Positions 8,770-17,521 of a stretch of DNA of 64,000 nucleotides are shown piece by piece (the first letter of the stretch is position 1; every line of letters starts with the position of its first letter). Under the pieces are notes generated by a model. The model did not search any database, had not been told where the DNA came from, and worked only from the letters and a program-made list of their open reading frames with translations. The position numbers and the translations under genes are program-made. Source of the DNA: DAIDKA01 sp036267975 (GTDB taxonomy: Bacteria; Pseudomonadota; Gammaproteobacteria; Steroidobacterales; Steroidobacteraceae). The stretch lies in contig DATAVA010000003.1 of the NCBI GenBank assembly GCA_036267975.1, positions 1 to 64,000 on the forward strand. The letters run 5' to 3'.

Positions 8770-9290
8770 ATGGACTCCCAGAACGTAAACCGGCGAGACG
8801 CCGTGAGCTTGGTAGGCGTTGGCCTGGCATCTCTCGTCTCGGGTCCCGGGCAAGCCGAAGATAAATCGAACGCGCAGTCCGGCCGCGCGGCGACTGGGCC
8901 TGTCAGAAAAGACAGTCCGCTGACAAAATATCCGAAGCCTCCCTTCTCAGAACAGACCCAGCCCTGGCCGGCTTGGCCGGCAAGATGTCGCCAAAGCCGG
9001 ACCATGGTGAAACCAGCTACGAGGGCTCGGGCCGCCTAATGGGCCGCAAGGCGCTCATCACCGGTGGGGACTCCGGCATGGGCCGAGCGGCGGCCATCGC
9101 CTATGCACGCGAAGGTGCGGATGTGGCGATCAGCTACCTACCGGCGGAGGAAGAGGATGGACGGGAGGTCATCCAATTGATCAAAGACGCTGGCAGGAAA
9201 GGCATCGCCATCCCCGGGGACTTAAGGGATCGGGCATTTTGACAGCAACTGTGTGAACCGGCGTCCTTGATTGATGCGCAAGCCGGACCA
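8770..9290 (+). pseudogene. Broken SDR oxidoreductase (YghA/GSP39-like), frameshifted and truncated
   Basis: Two overlapping frames together give one SDR N-terminus. The first (from ATG 8770) has a Tat-like leader, NRRDAVSLVGVGLASLV, and then LTKYPKPPFSEQTQPWP. Near 8960-8985 the reading shifts to the frame carrying PKPDHGETSYEGSGRLMGRK and the cofactor motif ITGGDSGMGRAAAIAYAREG. That frame runs into a TGA at 9240-9242 where relatives usually have Cys. It then continues QQLCEPA for a few codons before similarity ends. At least one frameshift, one nonsense codon and loss of the catalytic half make it non-functional. Confidence 0.85.
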
Positions 9291-9457
9291 CGGAATACCG
9301 CGAAGAGTTGCGTTACGATCAATGCCTTACTGCGTAGGCGACTGATCCACATTGGACGCCGAAGGAAGGTCAATGTTCAACGCCGATTAACAGGCCGATA
9401 CGGCAGGGTGCTACTGATACCGCCGTCTCGCGGTATGAAGAACGCGGCGCGGGAGTT

Positions 9458-9874
9458 TCACAGTGTCTGTGGCTGCGTTTCAATTGCAGCCGGAGGTGCG
9501 TCAATTACACGGGCTATCTTGGTGATAAGTGTATTGCGATTGAAAGGCTTTACGATGAAGTCAACCGCCCCGAGCTTGCAGGTAGCGAGTATGACTTCCT
9601 TCTCACCACTGCCGCTCACCATGATGACCGGTACGGGAGCCAATCTGGGATCGGCCTTTAGGTGCCCAAGAACATCGGTACCGTTCATATCGGGCATCTG
9701 AAAATCCAGCAAGATAAGACGGGGAAGGATGGACTGCACCGCCTGCAGGGCTTCCGTGCCGCTCGCAGCGTAGACAGGCTCGTAGCCCTCGTCTTCGAGG
9801 ATAGTGCCGACGATTCTGCGCTGAAAATCATTGTCATCAACGATCATGATCACTTTGGGATCCATTTCCACCAT
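9458..9874 (-). CDS. Single-domain response regulator (CheY-like)
   Basis: A 138-residue receiver domain with the acidic pair in IMIVDDNDFQRR, the phosphorylatable Asp in LILLDFQMPDMNG, the Ser of VIMVSGSGE and the Lys of DFIVKPF. There is no output domain, so it probably acts by protein contact or in a phosphorelay. I take ATG 9874, with AGGAG six bases upstream, over a TTG at 9880. The ribosome binding site overlaps the stop codon of the REC-EAL gene, so this is the third gene of an operon with the hybrid kinase and REC-EAL protein. A 15-residue Pro/Glu/Gln tail follows the receiver. Confidence 0.9.
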   Translation of the reverse strand: MVEMDPKVIMIVDDNDFQRRIVGTILEDEGYEPVYAASGTEALQAVQSILPRLILLDFQMPDMNGTDVLGHLKADPRLAPVPVIMVSGSGEKEVILATCKLGAVDFIVKPFNRNTLITKIARVIDAPPAAIETQPQTL

Positions 9875-9883
9875 CGCCAACTC

Positions 9884-11116
9884 CTACATGGCCTTGCCGG
9901 GTGCGGCAGCGCCCTGCCGTATTTCCCAATCGGTGAGCCATGAATCAAGTTCAGAAGCCGGCATCGGCCGGCCGACCAGATAGCCTTGGCCGACGCTGCA
10001 GCCCAGATCGTGCAAGAGGGCCCAGTCATCGGGTTCCTCAATACCTTCGGCGACGACCGATAATCGAAGCTGTTGAGCCATTCTGAGGCTGGCGCTGCAG
10101 ATTGCTCGCAAGGTGGAATTCGAGGATGCCCCATGGACGAACCCGCGATCTATTTTCAGTTCCTCGAAGGGCAGGTCCCGCAACTGAGCGAGGGAGGAAT
10201 GCCCGGTGCCGAAGTCATCCATGGACAGCCGGAAGCGCTTCAGCCGCAGTCGGGTGAGCACATCAAGCACGGTGCTGAGGCGCTTCATGACCTGCCCCTC
10301 GGTGACCTCCATCGTCACCGAGCTTGGAGCGATGCCGTGTGACTCCGCAAGTTCCGCAGCCAGATCGGGGAAGTCCAGCCGGGCCAGATCATGCATGGAG
10401 ATGTTCACGGCGACCATGAAGCGATGGCCGGCACGCTGCCAAGTCTTCGCCTGTCGCATGGCGGCTGCGAGCACACATTGCGTTACGGCACCGATCAGAC
10501 CGTGCTCCTCGGCGGCAGGAACGAACTGGTCCGGGAAGATCAGTCCGGCATGCCGAGACTGCCAGCGCACCAGACACTCCACTCCGACGATTTCGCGGGT
10601 GAGCAGCGATACCTGTGGCTGGTAGAAATTGACGATTTCCTCGTTGTCGATCGCATCCTGCAGTTGCTCGACGACGTCAATGTTCTGTGCGGGGTGCTGC
10701 GCACGCAACGGGCCGCCGCCGCGGGTCACCTGGCCGATGAGCCGTGAGAGATCCACGGCCTGGACGGGTTTCTGGACCCGCCCCTGACATCGAAGTTTGT
10801 GCTCGCGCAGCAGCCGCTCCACACTTTCCAGGATTCGATCATCTTCGCCGCTCACCAAGGTTATGCTGCCGCTATATTGCAGCTCAGCAAGGCGCCGGAT
10901 GAACTCGACGCCGTCCATCCCCGGCATGTTGATGTCAAGTAAAATGGTATCAAACGCCGCATGCGGTGCAGCCAGATGTTTCAGGGCGTCCAGTGCCGAT
11001 TCGCAGGCAACGATGCTCTCGCAGCCGAGCGATTGAAGCATCTTGCTCAGGATCATCAGCATGAAGGAATCATCATCGAGGATAAGGACCTTCAAGTGTT
11101 TCGCTGGCGCCGACAT
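9884..11116 (-). CDS. REC-EAL response regulator (c-di-GMP phosphodiesterase)
   Basis: A 410-residue protein: an N-terminal receiver (LKVLILDDDSFMLMILS, TILLDINMPGMDG, near-C Lys in RVQKPV) followed by an EAL domain. The signature EAL is ECL here (ECLVRW), while the other catalytic blocks are standard: NISMHDL, EVTEG, SMDDFGTGHSSLAQLR, ELKIDRGFV and VAEGIEEPDDW. Metal-binding residues therefore appear present and cleavage of cyclic di-GMP to pGpG is likely. ATG 11116 has GAGG upstream and starts 10 bases after the hybrid kinase stop. Phosphorylation by that kinase would be the obvious input. Confidence 0.92.
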   Translation of the reverse strand: MSAPAKHLKVLILDDDSFMLMILSKMLQSLGCESIVACESALDALKHLAAPHAAFDTILLDINMPGMDGVEFIRRLAELQYSGSITLVSGEDDRILESVERLLREHKLRCQGRVQKPVQAVDLSRLIGQVTRGGGPLRAQHPAQNIDVVEQLQDAIDNEEIVNFYQPQVSLLTREIVGVECLVRWQSRHAGLIFPDQFVPAAEEHGLIGAVTQCVLAAAMRQAKTWQRAGHRFMVAVNISMHDLARLDFPDLAAELAESHGIAPSSVTMEVTEGQVMKRLSTVLDVLTRLRLKRFRLSMDDFGTGHSSLAQLRDLPFEELKIDRGFVHGASSNSTLRAICSASLRMAQQLRLSVVAEGIEEPDDWALLHDLGCSVGQGYLVGRPMPASELDSWLTDWEIRQGAAAPGKAM

Positions 11117-11126
11117 TCGCTGTCCC

Positions 11127-14100
11127 TCACGCACGCCGCGCAGCGTTGTCATCTGGTACGGAATTGGACTGCAAGTACTCTTGCACGCTTCGAAGCTCAG
11201 CCTCGAATGCAGGCAGAAGCGATTGGAGCCTTGCGGTTGCGTTGTCATTTCCCGCCGCTTCGATATCGACGCACAACGTTCCCAGGCGTGCGGCACCCAC
11301 GGAGTACGCGGCGGACTTGAGTTTGTGGGCGACCGCGGCAGCGAGCCGCGGCTGCTCGGCGTTGCAGGCGGCGATGAGCTCATCAGCGGCCTGGTCAGCA
11401 CTCTTTGCAAAATGATCGAGGAACGATCTCACCACCGTTCGGTCTGATCCAATCAAATCTTCCAGTACGCCGACATCCACGGGCGCTCGCGCCGACTCGC
11501 CGGCAAGTTGAGGTCTGGCCCCAGGCAGCCATCGGGCCACGGTCGCGTCGAGGGTCTTCAGGGAGGCGGGTTTGGTGAGGTAGTCATCCATTCCTGCGGA
11601 ACGGCAGCGTTCGGGCTCGCCGCTCAGGGCATTGGCAGTCAGTGCAATGATCGGGATGTGCGCACCGCGGCCCTTCGATTCCGCCAAACGCACTGCGAGG
11701 GTCAGATCGTAGCCGTCCATCTCCGGCATATGCAGATCAATGAACATCAAAGCGTAGTCGCCCGTGTGCCAGCAGCGCAGCGCTTCGCGCCCGTTGGCAA
11801 CGATGTCGGCCGTGTAGCCCAGCAGACTCAATTGCTCGCGGATCAGGCGTTGATTGATCTCATTGTCCTCGGCCACCAGGATCAGCCGCCGGTCACGACA
11901 GGCCTGAGCGCGCGTGGCCGGCGCTGGGGTCGCGCCACGGTGATGACCATCTCTCGTTGCAGGAAGGTTACGCATCCGTCCCGCCGCGGCGCCCACTGCG
12001 CCCACCAGGGTATCGCGGCTGAGGGCATTGCCGTCCACGACGACAAAGCCCTCAACCTGGGCGTGTGCCTGGCGCTGGTCACGGCCCACGACGACCATGA
12101 CCACGCGCACGTCGGATGGGCACTGCTGGCGCAGCGCGCGCAACTGCGGCTCCAGCGCGTAGGGATCCTCGCCGGCCTCCACGACCCAAACAGCGAGGCA
12201 GTTGGGCCGCGCCCGGCTCCAGGCCTCGGCAGCGCCTAATTCGGCTACCCGGCCCACGGCAGCCCCTTCGCTACCCAGGTAACTCGCCAGATCGTCGGCG
12301 AGTCCCCCCGGACCTCCCACCACGAGGCACGGCAGGTCTGCCAGCGGTTGCTGTTGCAAAACGGGAGGCGCTTCGGCGGGCGGAAGCTCAAAGGGCAATC
12401 GCAGTGTAAACGTCGATCCCGATCCCGGCGCAGTCGCCACTTCAACGCTTCCCCCCATCAGCTCGATCAGTTGCTTGGAGATGACCAGTCCGAGTCCGGT
12501 TCCCCCATAGCGTCGCGTCGTGGAAGCGTCCGATTGCATGAAGGGCGTGAACAGACGCTCCTGGGTGGCGCGATCCATTCCGATGCCATTGTCCATGACG
12601 CGCACCTCCACCAGCGCGCGGCTGGCGCTTTGTTCGAGGAGCGTGGCGCGCACCGCGACGCGGCCGGGCTGCGCCAGGCCGCTGGAGAACTTGAGTGCAT
12701 TATGGGTGAGATTGACGATCACCTGGCGCACGCGCATGTCATCCCCAATGAGCTGCGCAGGTATCGCCGGATCGCAGAATACCGTGAGGGTGGTCTTTTG
12801 GCGCTCCGCCAGCCGGTTCAGCAAACTGCATGAGCCTTCGATGACCTCGCGCAAGGAGAGGGGAACCTTCGCGATCTCAAATCGCCCCGCTTCGATTTTG
12901 GAGAAATCCAGAATGTCATTGATGATCGTCAGCAACGCGTGGGCGGACTCGCGAATCAACTGCACCATCTGCATTTGTGGTTCCAGAAGACTGCTTTGCT
13001 CGAGCAGTTCGACCATGCCGACGACGCCATTCATCGGCGTGCGGATTTCATGGCTCATGGCGGCAAGAAACTGCGACTTCGCCTCATTGGCTTTCTGGGC
13101 TTCCTGCTGCGCACGTGCCAGGGCGGCGGTGATCTGCGCCCGCTCGGCGATATCCCGGACGATGCTGACGAAAAGAACCAGGAGTGTGGCGGTGGCCATC
13201 ATCAAGGTGCTGAGCATCGCGACCAGCGTGTAGCTGCGGTCCCGCGTGAGCTGTTGCGCGTACCCCTGTGCGAGGGCGGCTTCGCGCGCGTCCAGGGTCG
13301 CTACGCTCTCGCGCAGCTCCTGCATCGTTTGCGCCCCATTGTCCGCGCCGATGGACTGGCGCGCCGCAGCTTCCCCACCGTGATCAAAAATGTCGATGTT
13401 ATGTGTCAGGGAGTTCATGCGCCGTGCGGTGAGCTCCTGCAGGTACTGCCAAGAAGCGCGCTGTTCGGCGCTGCGATCTCGTGCGCTTGTGGCGAGCTGT
13501 TCAAGCTGCGCGGCTACCTTGCGCACGGTGAGGAGGAACTGATCGCGAAATTGGCGGTTGCCAGTTATGAGGTAATTGAGCTCGTCCGACTGGGCATCGG
13601 CGATCGCAGCGTATGTGCCTCCGAGTGCGGTGCGAGCCTGCTGAGTGTCGACGAGCAGTTGACCTGATCGCGACTGGTTCGCTTGCATGTGGTAGGTAAT
13701 ACCGCCGCCCACGCAAAACAGCGCCAAGGCGAGCCCAAAGCCGATCAAAACCTTGGCTTCCACACGGCCGCGGCTTTGCTTGGGGACGGTTGCGGTCGCC
13801 TTCCCCCGATGACGCGCGGCCAATCCGGTCCCGATGCTCAGCAAGAGGAAGGCCAACGCCGTGTGGATCGCCACGGGAGGGATCCACTGGTCCGTGGTCA
13901 GTTCCCGGGCATCCCAGATGTAGCCGAGCAGGGAAATCAGCCCGATTGTGGTCGTAACCAAGGCGCTGACCAGCACGATGGCGCCCAGGCCGCGGCGGCC
14001 AATGGCCGCGATTGCCACCCCGATGGCGATAAAGGCGACGGCGCTGAATGGGGACATTCGACCGGGTATCTTGTCGAATGCGCGGCCGGGATCCTTGAAG

Positions 14101-14441
14101 AGAAGATCATCAATTCCGGCGTGCCAGCCGAACACATACTCGCTTAGGGTCACGAGCCCGATTGCGGCCACGATGGCCGCAGCAGCTGTGGCAACGGAGC
14201 GTGAAAGCGCCGAGGATTCCCGCCCGTGCAGAAATAGTGAAAACGCCGCCAGCAACAAGGCGATGGCAGTGTTTACCTTCATTTCAACCGCGCCCGGCAA
14301 GACGCTTCTGAGGGGGGGAACGGACAAGCCCCATCCGCACAGCACCGTCACCGCCACCAAGGCAACGGCCACGGCGATCCAGCGCGCCGCCAGTGACGGC
14401 GTCGCGGATTGCGCAGCCGGCATTGTCTCGATTCCAGCCAT
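11127..14441 (-). CDS. Tripartite hybrid sensor histidine kinase with CHASE3, receiver and Hpt domains
   Basis: A 1104-residue membrane kinase. About six N-terminal transmembrane helices are followed by a helix and a CHASE3-like periplasmic segment (QQARTALGGTYAAIADAQ...LNYLITGNRQFRD), then another helix. Next comes HisKA with the phospho-acceptor in FLAAMSHEIRTPMNG (His near 462), then an ATPase domain (DNGIGMD, RYGGTGLGLVISKQL). A degenerate receiver-like stretch without Asp motif precedes a true receiver (ILVAEDNEINQRL, LMFIDLHMPEMDGYDL, YLTKPASL) and a C-terminal Hpt (VAHKLKSAAYSVGA). ATG 14441 (MAGIETM) follows GAGG. This BarA/EvgS-like relay heads the operon with the REC-EAL and REC genes. 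Confidence 0.92.
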   Translation of the reverse strand: MAGIETMPAAQSATPSLAARWIAVAVALVAVTVLCGWGLSVPPLRSVLPGAVEMKVNTAIALLLAAFSLFLHGRESSALSRSVATAAAAIVAAIGLVTLSEYVFGWHAGIDDLLFKDPGRAFDKIPGRMSPFSAVAFIAIGVAIAAIGRRGLGAIVLVSALVTTTIGLISLLGYIWDARELTTDQWIPPVAIHTALAFLLLSIGTGLAARHRGKATATVPKQSRGRVEAKVLIGFGLALALFCVGGGITYHMQANQSRSGQLLVDTQQARTALGGTYAAIADAQSDELNYLITGNRQFRDQFLLTVRKVAAQLEQLATSARDRSAEQRASWQYLQELTARRMNSLTHNIDIFDHGGEAAARQSIGADNGAQTMQELRESVATLDAREAALAQGYAQQLTRDRSYTLVAMLSTLMMATATLLVLFVSIVRDIAERAQITAALARAQQEAQKANEAKSQFLAAMSHEIRTPMNGVVGMVELLEQSSLLEPQMQMVQLIRESAHALLTIINDILDFSKIEAGRFEIAKVPLSLREVIEGSCSLLNRLAERQKTTLTVFCDPAIPAQLIGDDMRVRQVIVNLTHNALKFSSGLAQPGRVAVRATLLEQSASRALVEVRVMDNGIGMDRATQERLFTPFMQSDASTTRRYGGTGLGLVISKQLIELMGGSVEVATAPGSGSTFTLRLPFELPPAEAPPVLQQQPLADLPCLVVGGPGGLADDLASYLGSEGAAVGRVAELGAAEAWSRARPNCLAVWVVEAGEDPYALEPQLRALRQQCPSDVRVVMVVVGRDQRQAHAQVEGFVVVDGNALSRDTLVGAVGAAAGRMRNLPATRDGHHRGATPAPATRAQACRDRRLILVAEDNEINQRLIREQLSLLGYTADIVANGREALRCWHTGDYALMFIDLHMPEMDGYDLTLAVRLAESKGRGAHIPIIALTANALSGEPERCRSAGMDDYLTKPASLKTLDATVARWLPGARPQLAGESARAPVDVGVLEDLIGSDRTVVRSFLDHFAKSADQAADELIAACNAEQPRLAAAVAHKLKSAAYSVGAARLGTLCVDIEAAGNDNATARLQSLLPAFEAELRSVQEYLQSNSVPDDNAARRA

Positions 14442-14801
14442 TGACCTCACTCTCCAGGCAAATCCGGCTTCGCGCAGCCGAGGCCGGGCTCGGCACGGCG
14501 TCAAACTTACCTATTCAAGCCTGTTGATCCGATGCGTTCCGGGAGCGTGTTCACACCCGGCAATACGCAAAAGGGTGATGGGTCCCATTATTCGATGGGA
14601 GCAAGGGAGACGCACACCAATTGGCTAACAAGTAGAGCAAATGCAGGCAGTTCGGCCAACAACATTGCCCAGCTCGGTCGGCGGGTCATGCAGAGCGCAC
14701 CTGCCCTTTTACACTCAAGGGTGGCAACCATCGCCCGTCACTCATCAACCCGGATGCTTGCTTCTTTGCAGCGCGGCCGCGAGGGAAGTTATCCTAAGCC
14801 G
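14442..14801. other. Divergent intergenic region
   Basis: Lies between the hybrid kinase and the DUF4336-like gene and must hold both promoters. I see no clear operator or additional gene. Plus-strand frames entering from here run in frame into the next gene but lack family sequence before 14802. Confidence 0.4.
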
Positions 14802-15485
14802 ATGCTCCTCTCCTTCGGACCGGATCTTTATATTGCGGATGGACCGGCGGTATCGTTTTTCGGATTTCCATACCCAACCCGAATGGCGATTGCACGACTC
14901 TCAACTGGCAAGCTGTGGGTGTGGTCCCCTACTGCTTTGACGCGGGAATTGGCGAGCGCAGTGGAAGCCATCGGGACCGTCGGGCATATAGTGTCACCAA
15001 ATAAGCTACATCACCTGTTCCTGGCTGAGTGGAAGAATCATTGGCCCGATGCGCGCCTCTACGCGCCTCCGGGCCTGGCTCGCAAGGTGAAGCATCTTCA
15101 CTTCGATGCCGAGTTAGGCAACTATCCGGACAGCTCGTGGATGACCGACATCGATCAAGTGGTGTTCACCGGGTCGCCCTTCATGGAGGAGGTGGTATTC
15201 TTCCATCGCGCGTCCTGCACTGCAATCTTCGGTGACTTGATTCAACGGTTTCCCGATACTGCAGCCTATGGCTGGAAAGGCCTGCTCATGCGTCACGCCG
15301 GCATTGTCGGGCAGCATGGAAGCACGCCGCGTGACTGGCGTGTGAGCTTTCTCTCACGGACTGCTGCCCGCCAGGCACGACGCACAGTGCTTGCCTGGAA
15401 GCCTGAGCAACTCCTGATTGCCCATGGTGCCTGCGCAACCAGCTGCGCGAGCGAGATCATTGAGACGGCTCTGGGCTGGATCTAA
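14802..15485 (+). CDS. DUF4336 metallo-beta-lactamase-like protein
   Basis: A 227-residue protein that fits the DUF4336 family: GPDLYIADGPAVSFFGFPYP and TRMAIARL at the N-terminus, then LWVWSPTALT, HIVSPNKLHHLFLAEWK, ARLYAPPGLARK and a late LLIAHG. The fold is related to metallo-beta-lactamases, but the classical HxHxDH motif is reduced to HIVSPNKLHH, so metal hydrolase activity is uncertain. ATG 14802 has only a weak upstream GAGGGA at long distance. Its 3' end overlaps the antisense DoxX remnant by 4 bases. Function unknown. Confidence 0.8.
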   Translation: MLLSFGPDLYIADGPAVSFFGFPYPTRMAIARLSTGKLWVWSPTALTRELASAVEAIGTVGHIVSPNKLHHLFLAEWKNHWPDARLYAPPGLARKVKHLHFDAELGNYPDSSWMTDIDQVVFTGSPFMEEVVFFHRASCTAIFGDLIQRFPDTAAYGWKGLLMRHAGIVGQHGSTPRDWRVSFLSRTAARQARRTVLAWKPEQLLIAHGACATSCASEIIETALGWI

Positions 15486-15820
15486 AGAGACTTCCTCGAA
15501 CGCCCCTGCCGACGGAGAACCACTTTCGTCGCCACCCCACTTGGGGCTGACTGACGTGCACGTAGATAGCGGTCCAGTGAGATCGGTCCGGCACCGCCTA
15601 TGGAGAGGGCAACGAGGCTCGCCAAGTACAAAATGTCCGTCTCGTATCCGGGCTGTCCGAAGCGGCACCCGCTGCATCATAGGACTGCAGCTTGATGGAA
15701 CTAAAGCCGTTGGGAAGATGGACCGTGAAAATCGCCACCAATAGCACGGCGGCCATCGGCACCATCGCCAGAGGCTGGGAGCGGAAGCGGCGAAATACCG
15801 AACCTGCTAAATAGTGCAGT
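15482..15820 (-). pseudogene. DoxX family membrane protein remnant, frameshifted and N-truncated
   Basis: On the minus strand one frame reads LAGSVFRRF...PMAAVLLVAIFTVHLP and NGFSSIKLQSYDAAG. About position 15665 the similarity jumps to a second frame, FGQPGYETDILYLASLVALS and IGGAGPISLDRYLRAR, ending at 15482. Joined, this is the C-terminal half of a DoxX-family protein (the GPPGYETDLLYLA signature). The first two helices are missing, and one base change in phase breaks the rest. It lies directly downstream of the TetR gene in the same direction, where intact DoxX genes are common. Confidence 0.8.
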
Positions 15821-15862
15821 CAAGCTCACGCCATATCCTCATGGAAGCACGAGCATCAAGGG

Positions 15863-16474
15863 TCAAGCGGGAAGAGCGGATGACTTCTGGTCAGGTTCGT
15901 CAAGACGCGCGAGCGCTGACTCGACGATGCCCTCAAGGAGTGCCTTTTCAGGCCTGACCCGCGCGAGAACCCGCACTCCCATGAGCACCGCCAGAAGATC
16001 CCTGGCAAGAATGTGCGCGGGCACTGAGCGCGTGATCGTGCCATCCGTCTGGCCGGCTCGCACGCATTTGAGAAAGAACTTCTCGATGCGACGTAGTACG
16101 TCGGAGATAATCTTCTGAAACTGCGGGTCGTGCGGTGCGATCTCCAGCGCTGAGTTCACGAGCAAGCAGCCCTTGCGGTCACGATCATTCAAGGATCGAT
16201 CCAGGATATCTCCAAAAAACGTTGCGATAGCACTTCGGCCGAGCAGCGCGTCACAGCGGCGTATGCGCTCACCCACACTGCTCTCTACGTAATGGTCCAG
16301 GGCGGCACGAAACAGTGTGCGCTTGTCGCTAAATGCATTGTAGAGGCTGGCGGCCGTGATTCCGGTCGCCTCCACCAGATCCTTTACCGAAGTGGCCGCA
16401 TACCCTCGATGCCAAAAGCATCGAGCTGCCATCGCAAGGACATTTGCTTCGTCGAATTCCCTCGGCCTTGCCAT
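15863..16474 (-). CDS. TetR/AcrR family transcriptional regulator
   Basis: A 203-residue repressor-type protein. The N-terminal helix-turn-helix is clear: MARPREFDEANVLAMAARCF, GYAATSVKDLVEATGI and TAASLYNAFSDKRTLF. The C-terminal two thirds are the helical ligand-binding domain (RDRKGCLLVNSALEIAPHD is typical of the AcrR branch with a TetR_C-like domain). It is divergently transcribed from a glutathione transferase across a short region with two copies of a palindromic operator, so it probably represses both genes and responds to an electrophile or aromatic compound. The inducer is inferred from context only. Confidence 0.9.
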   Translation of the reverse strand: MARPREFDEANVLAMAARCFWHRGYAATSVKDLVEATGITAASLYNAFSDKRTLFRAALDHYVESSVGERIRRCDALLGRSAIATFFGDILDRSLNDRDRKGCLLVNSALEIAPHDPQFQKIISDVLRRIEKFFLKCVRAGQTDGTITRSVPAHILARDLLAVLMGVRVLARVRPEKALLEGIVESALARLDEPDQKSSALPA

Positions 16475-16507
16475 TCAAGTACTCAAAATTTTCTTACGGT
16501 CCGGCGT

Positions 16508-16519
16508 CATTCTAGAATG
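16508..16519. promoter_or_regulatory. Palindromic operator 1 for the TetR regulator
   Basis: CATTCTAGAATG is a perfect 12-bp palindrome located 34 bases before the TetR start and 50 before the GST start. A near copy starts 14 bases later. Confidence 0.65.
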
Positions 16520-16521
16520 CT

Positions 16522-16533
16522 CATGCTAGAATG
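16522..16533. promoter_or_regulatory. Operator 2, near copy of operator 1
   Basis: CATGCTAGAATG differs from operator 1 at one base and starts 14 bases from it. Two half-overlapping TetR dimers on neighbouring sites would fit this arrangement. Confidence 0.55.
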
Positions 16534-16568
16534 CAAGCCGCTCGGTGACCACGATCTGGAGGGTGTCT

Positions 16569-17372
16569 GTGTTGGAGCTCTATCACCATGGGTCGTCCGC
16601 CTGTGCGGCGAAGGTTCGCTTCGCGCTCGAAGAGAAGCGGCTGGCGTGGAAGGGCCATGTCGTCGACATCTTTCGCGGCGAGCAGTTCCGGCCACAGTTC
16701 CAGCTCCTTAATCCCAAGGCAGTGGTGCCGGTGCTGGTGCACGATGGTTTCGTGATTCCCGAATCCACAGTCATCTGTGAGTACATCGAGGATGCCTTTC
16801 CGCAATGGCCCATTTATCCCATCACTGCGCGCGGGCGGGGGCAGGTACGCCTTTGGACCAAGGCTGTCGATGAGGAGTTGCATCCGGCTTGCTCAGCCAT
16901 TACTTATATCGTGTCTCATCGTTATACGATCCTGCGTAACGGCACCGGCAGCTTCGAGGAGTGCCTCAAAAACGGTGGTGCCGAGGGTGCGGCGGCCCGG
17001 CGGGTGAAGTGGGAGTGGATTCAACACGGCGTGGAAGCGCCCGGCGCAGGGGAAAAGATCCGTCTCTACGACAGCTATCTGCAAAAAATGGAGCACTCGT
17101 TGGGGCACGCGCAGTGGCTTGTCGAAGACCATTTCTCCATGGCGGACATCGCCATGACACCGTACGTGAACCGGCTCGCCGCGCTTAGCCTCGAGGGACT
17201 GTGGACCAATGGTCGCCTTCCACACGTCGAGGCGTGGTTCGAGCGTGTCCGTGGCCGGCCAACGTTTGAGCCCTCGTTCATAAAGTGGATGCCCGTGGAA
17301 CTCGCGGCGGAGATGCTTGTGAACGGTAGGCAGGCGTGGCCGATGATCCAGCAGCTGCTTCGTATCGACTGA
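16569..17372 (+). CDS. Glutathione S-transferase family protein
   Basis: A 267-residue GST-like protein. The N-terminal thioredoxin fold has LELYHHGSSACAAKVRFALE, VVPVLVHDGFVIPESTVI with the glutathione-binding Pro and the Glu-Ser pair, and CEYIEDAFP. The all-helical C-terminal domain ends with a conserved-looking HFSMADIAMTPYVNRLA segment. I place the start at GTG 16569 because GGAGGG lies six bases upstream; GTG 16545 and TTG 16572 are also in frame. It likely conjugates glutathione to a small electrophile and is probably controlled by the divergent TetR gene through the operators at 16508-16533. Confidence 0.85.
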   Translation: MLELYHHGSSACAAKVRFALEEKRLAWKGHVVDIFRGEQFRPQFQLLNPKAVVPVLVHDGFVIPESTVICEYIEDAFPQWPIYPITARGRGQVRLWTKAVDEELHPACSAITYIVSHRYTILRNGTGSFEECLKNGGAEGAAARRVKWEWIQHGVEAPGAGEKIRLYDSYLQKMEHSLGHAQWLVEDHFSMADIAMTPYVNRLAALSLEGLWTNGRLPHVEAWFERVRGRPTFEPSFIKWMPVELAAEMLVNGRQAWPMIQQLLRID

Positions 17373-17521
17373 AGGCCCGCATCGACCAGCCGATCAGGGC
17401 ATGGAGACGGTCGGCTCGAAATTAGGGTGTTGGCCTACTCTAAGAGGCGGTCGCCGCCAATCGTCACCTCTTCCCGTTTGGTTGTACCTTGCTGAGCTTG
17501 TACAGACCACGGCCTCTATGA

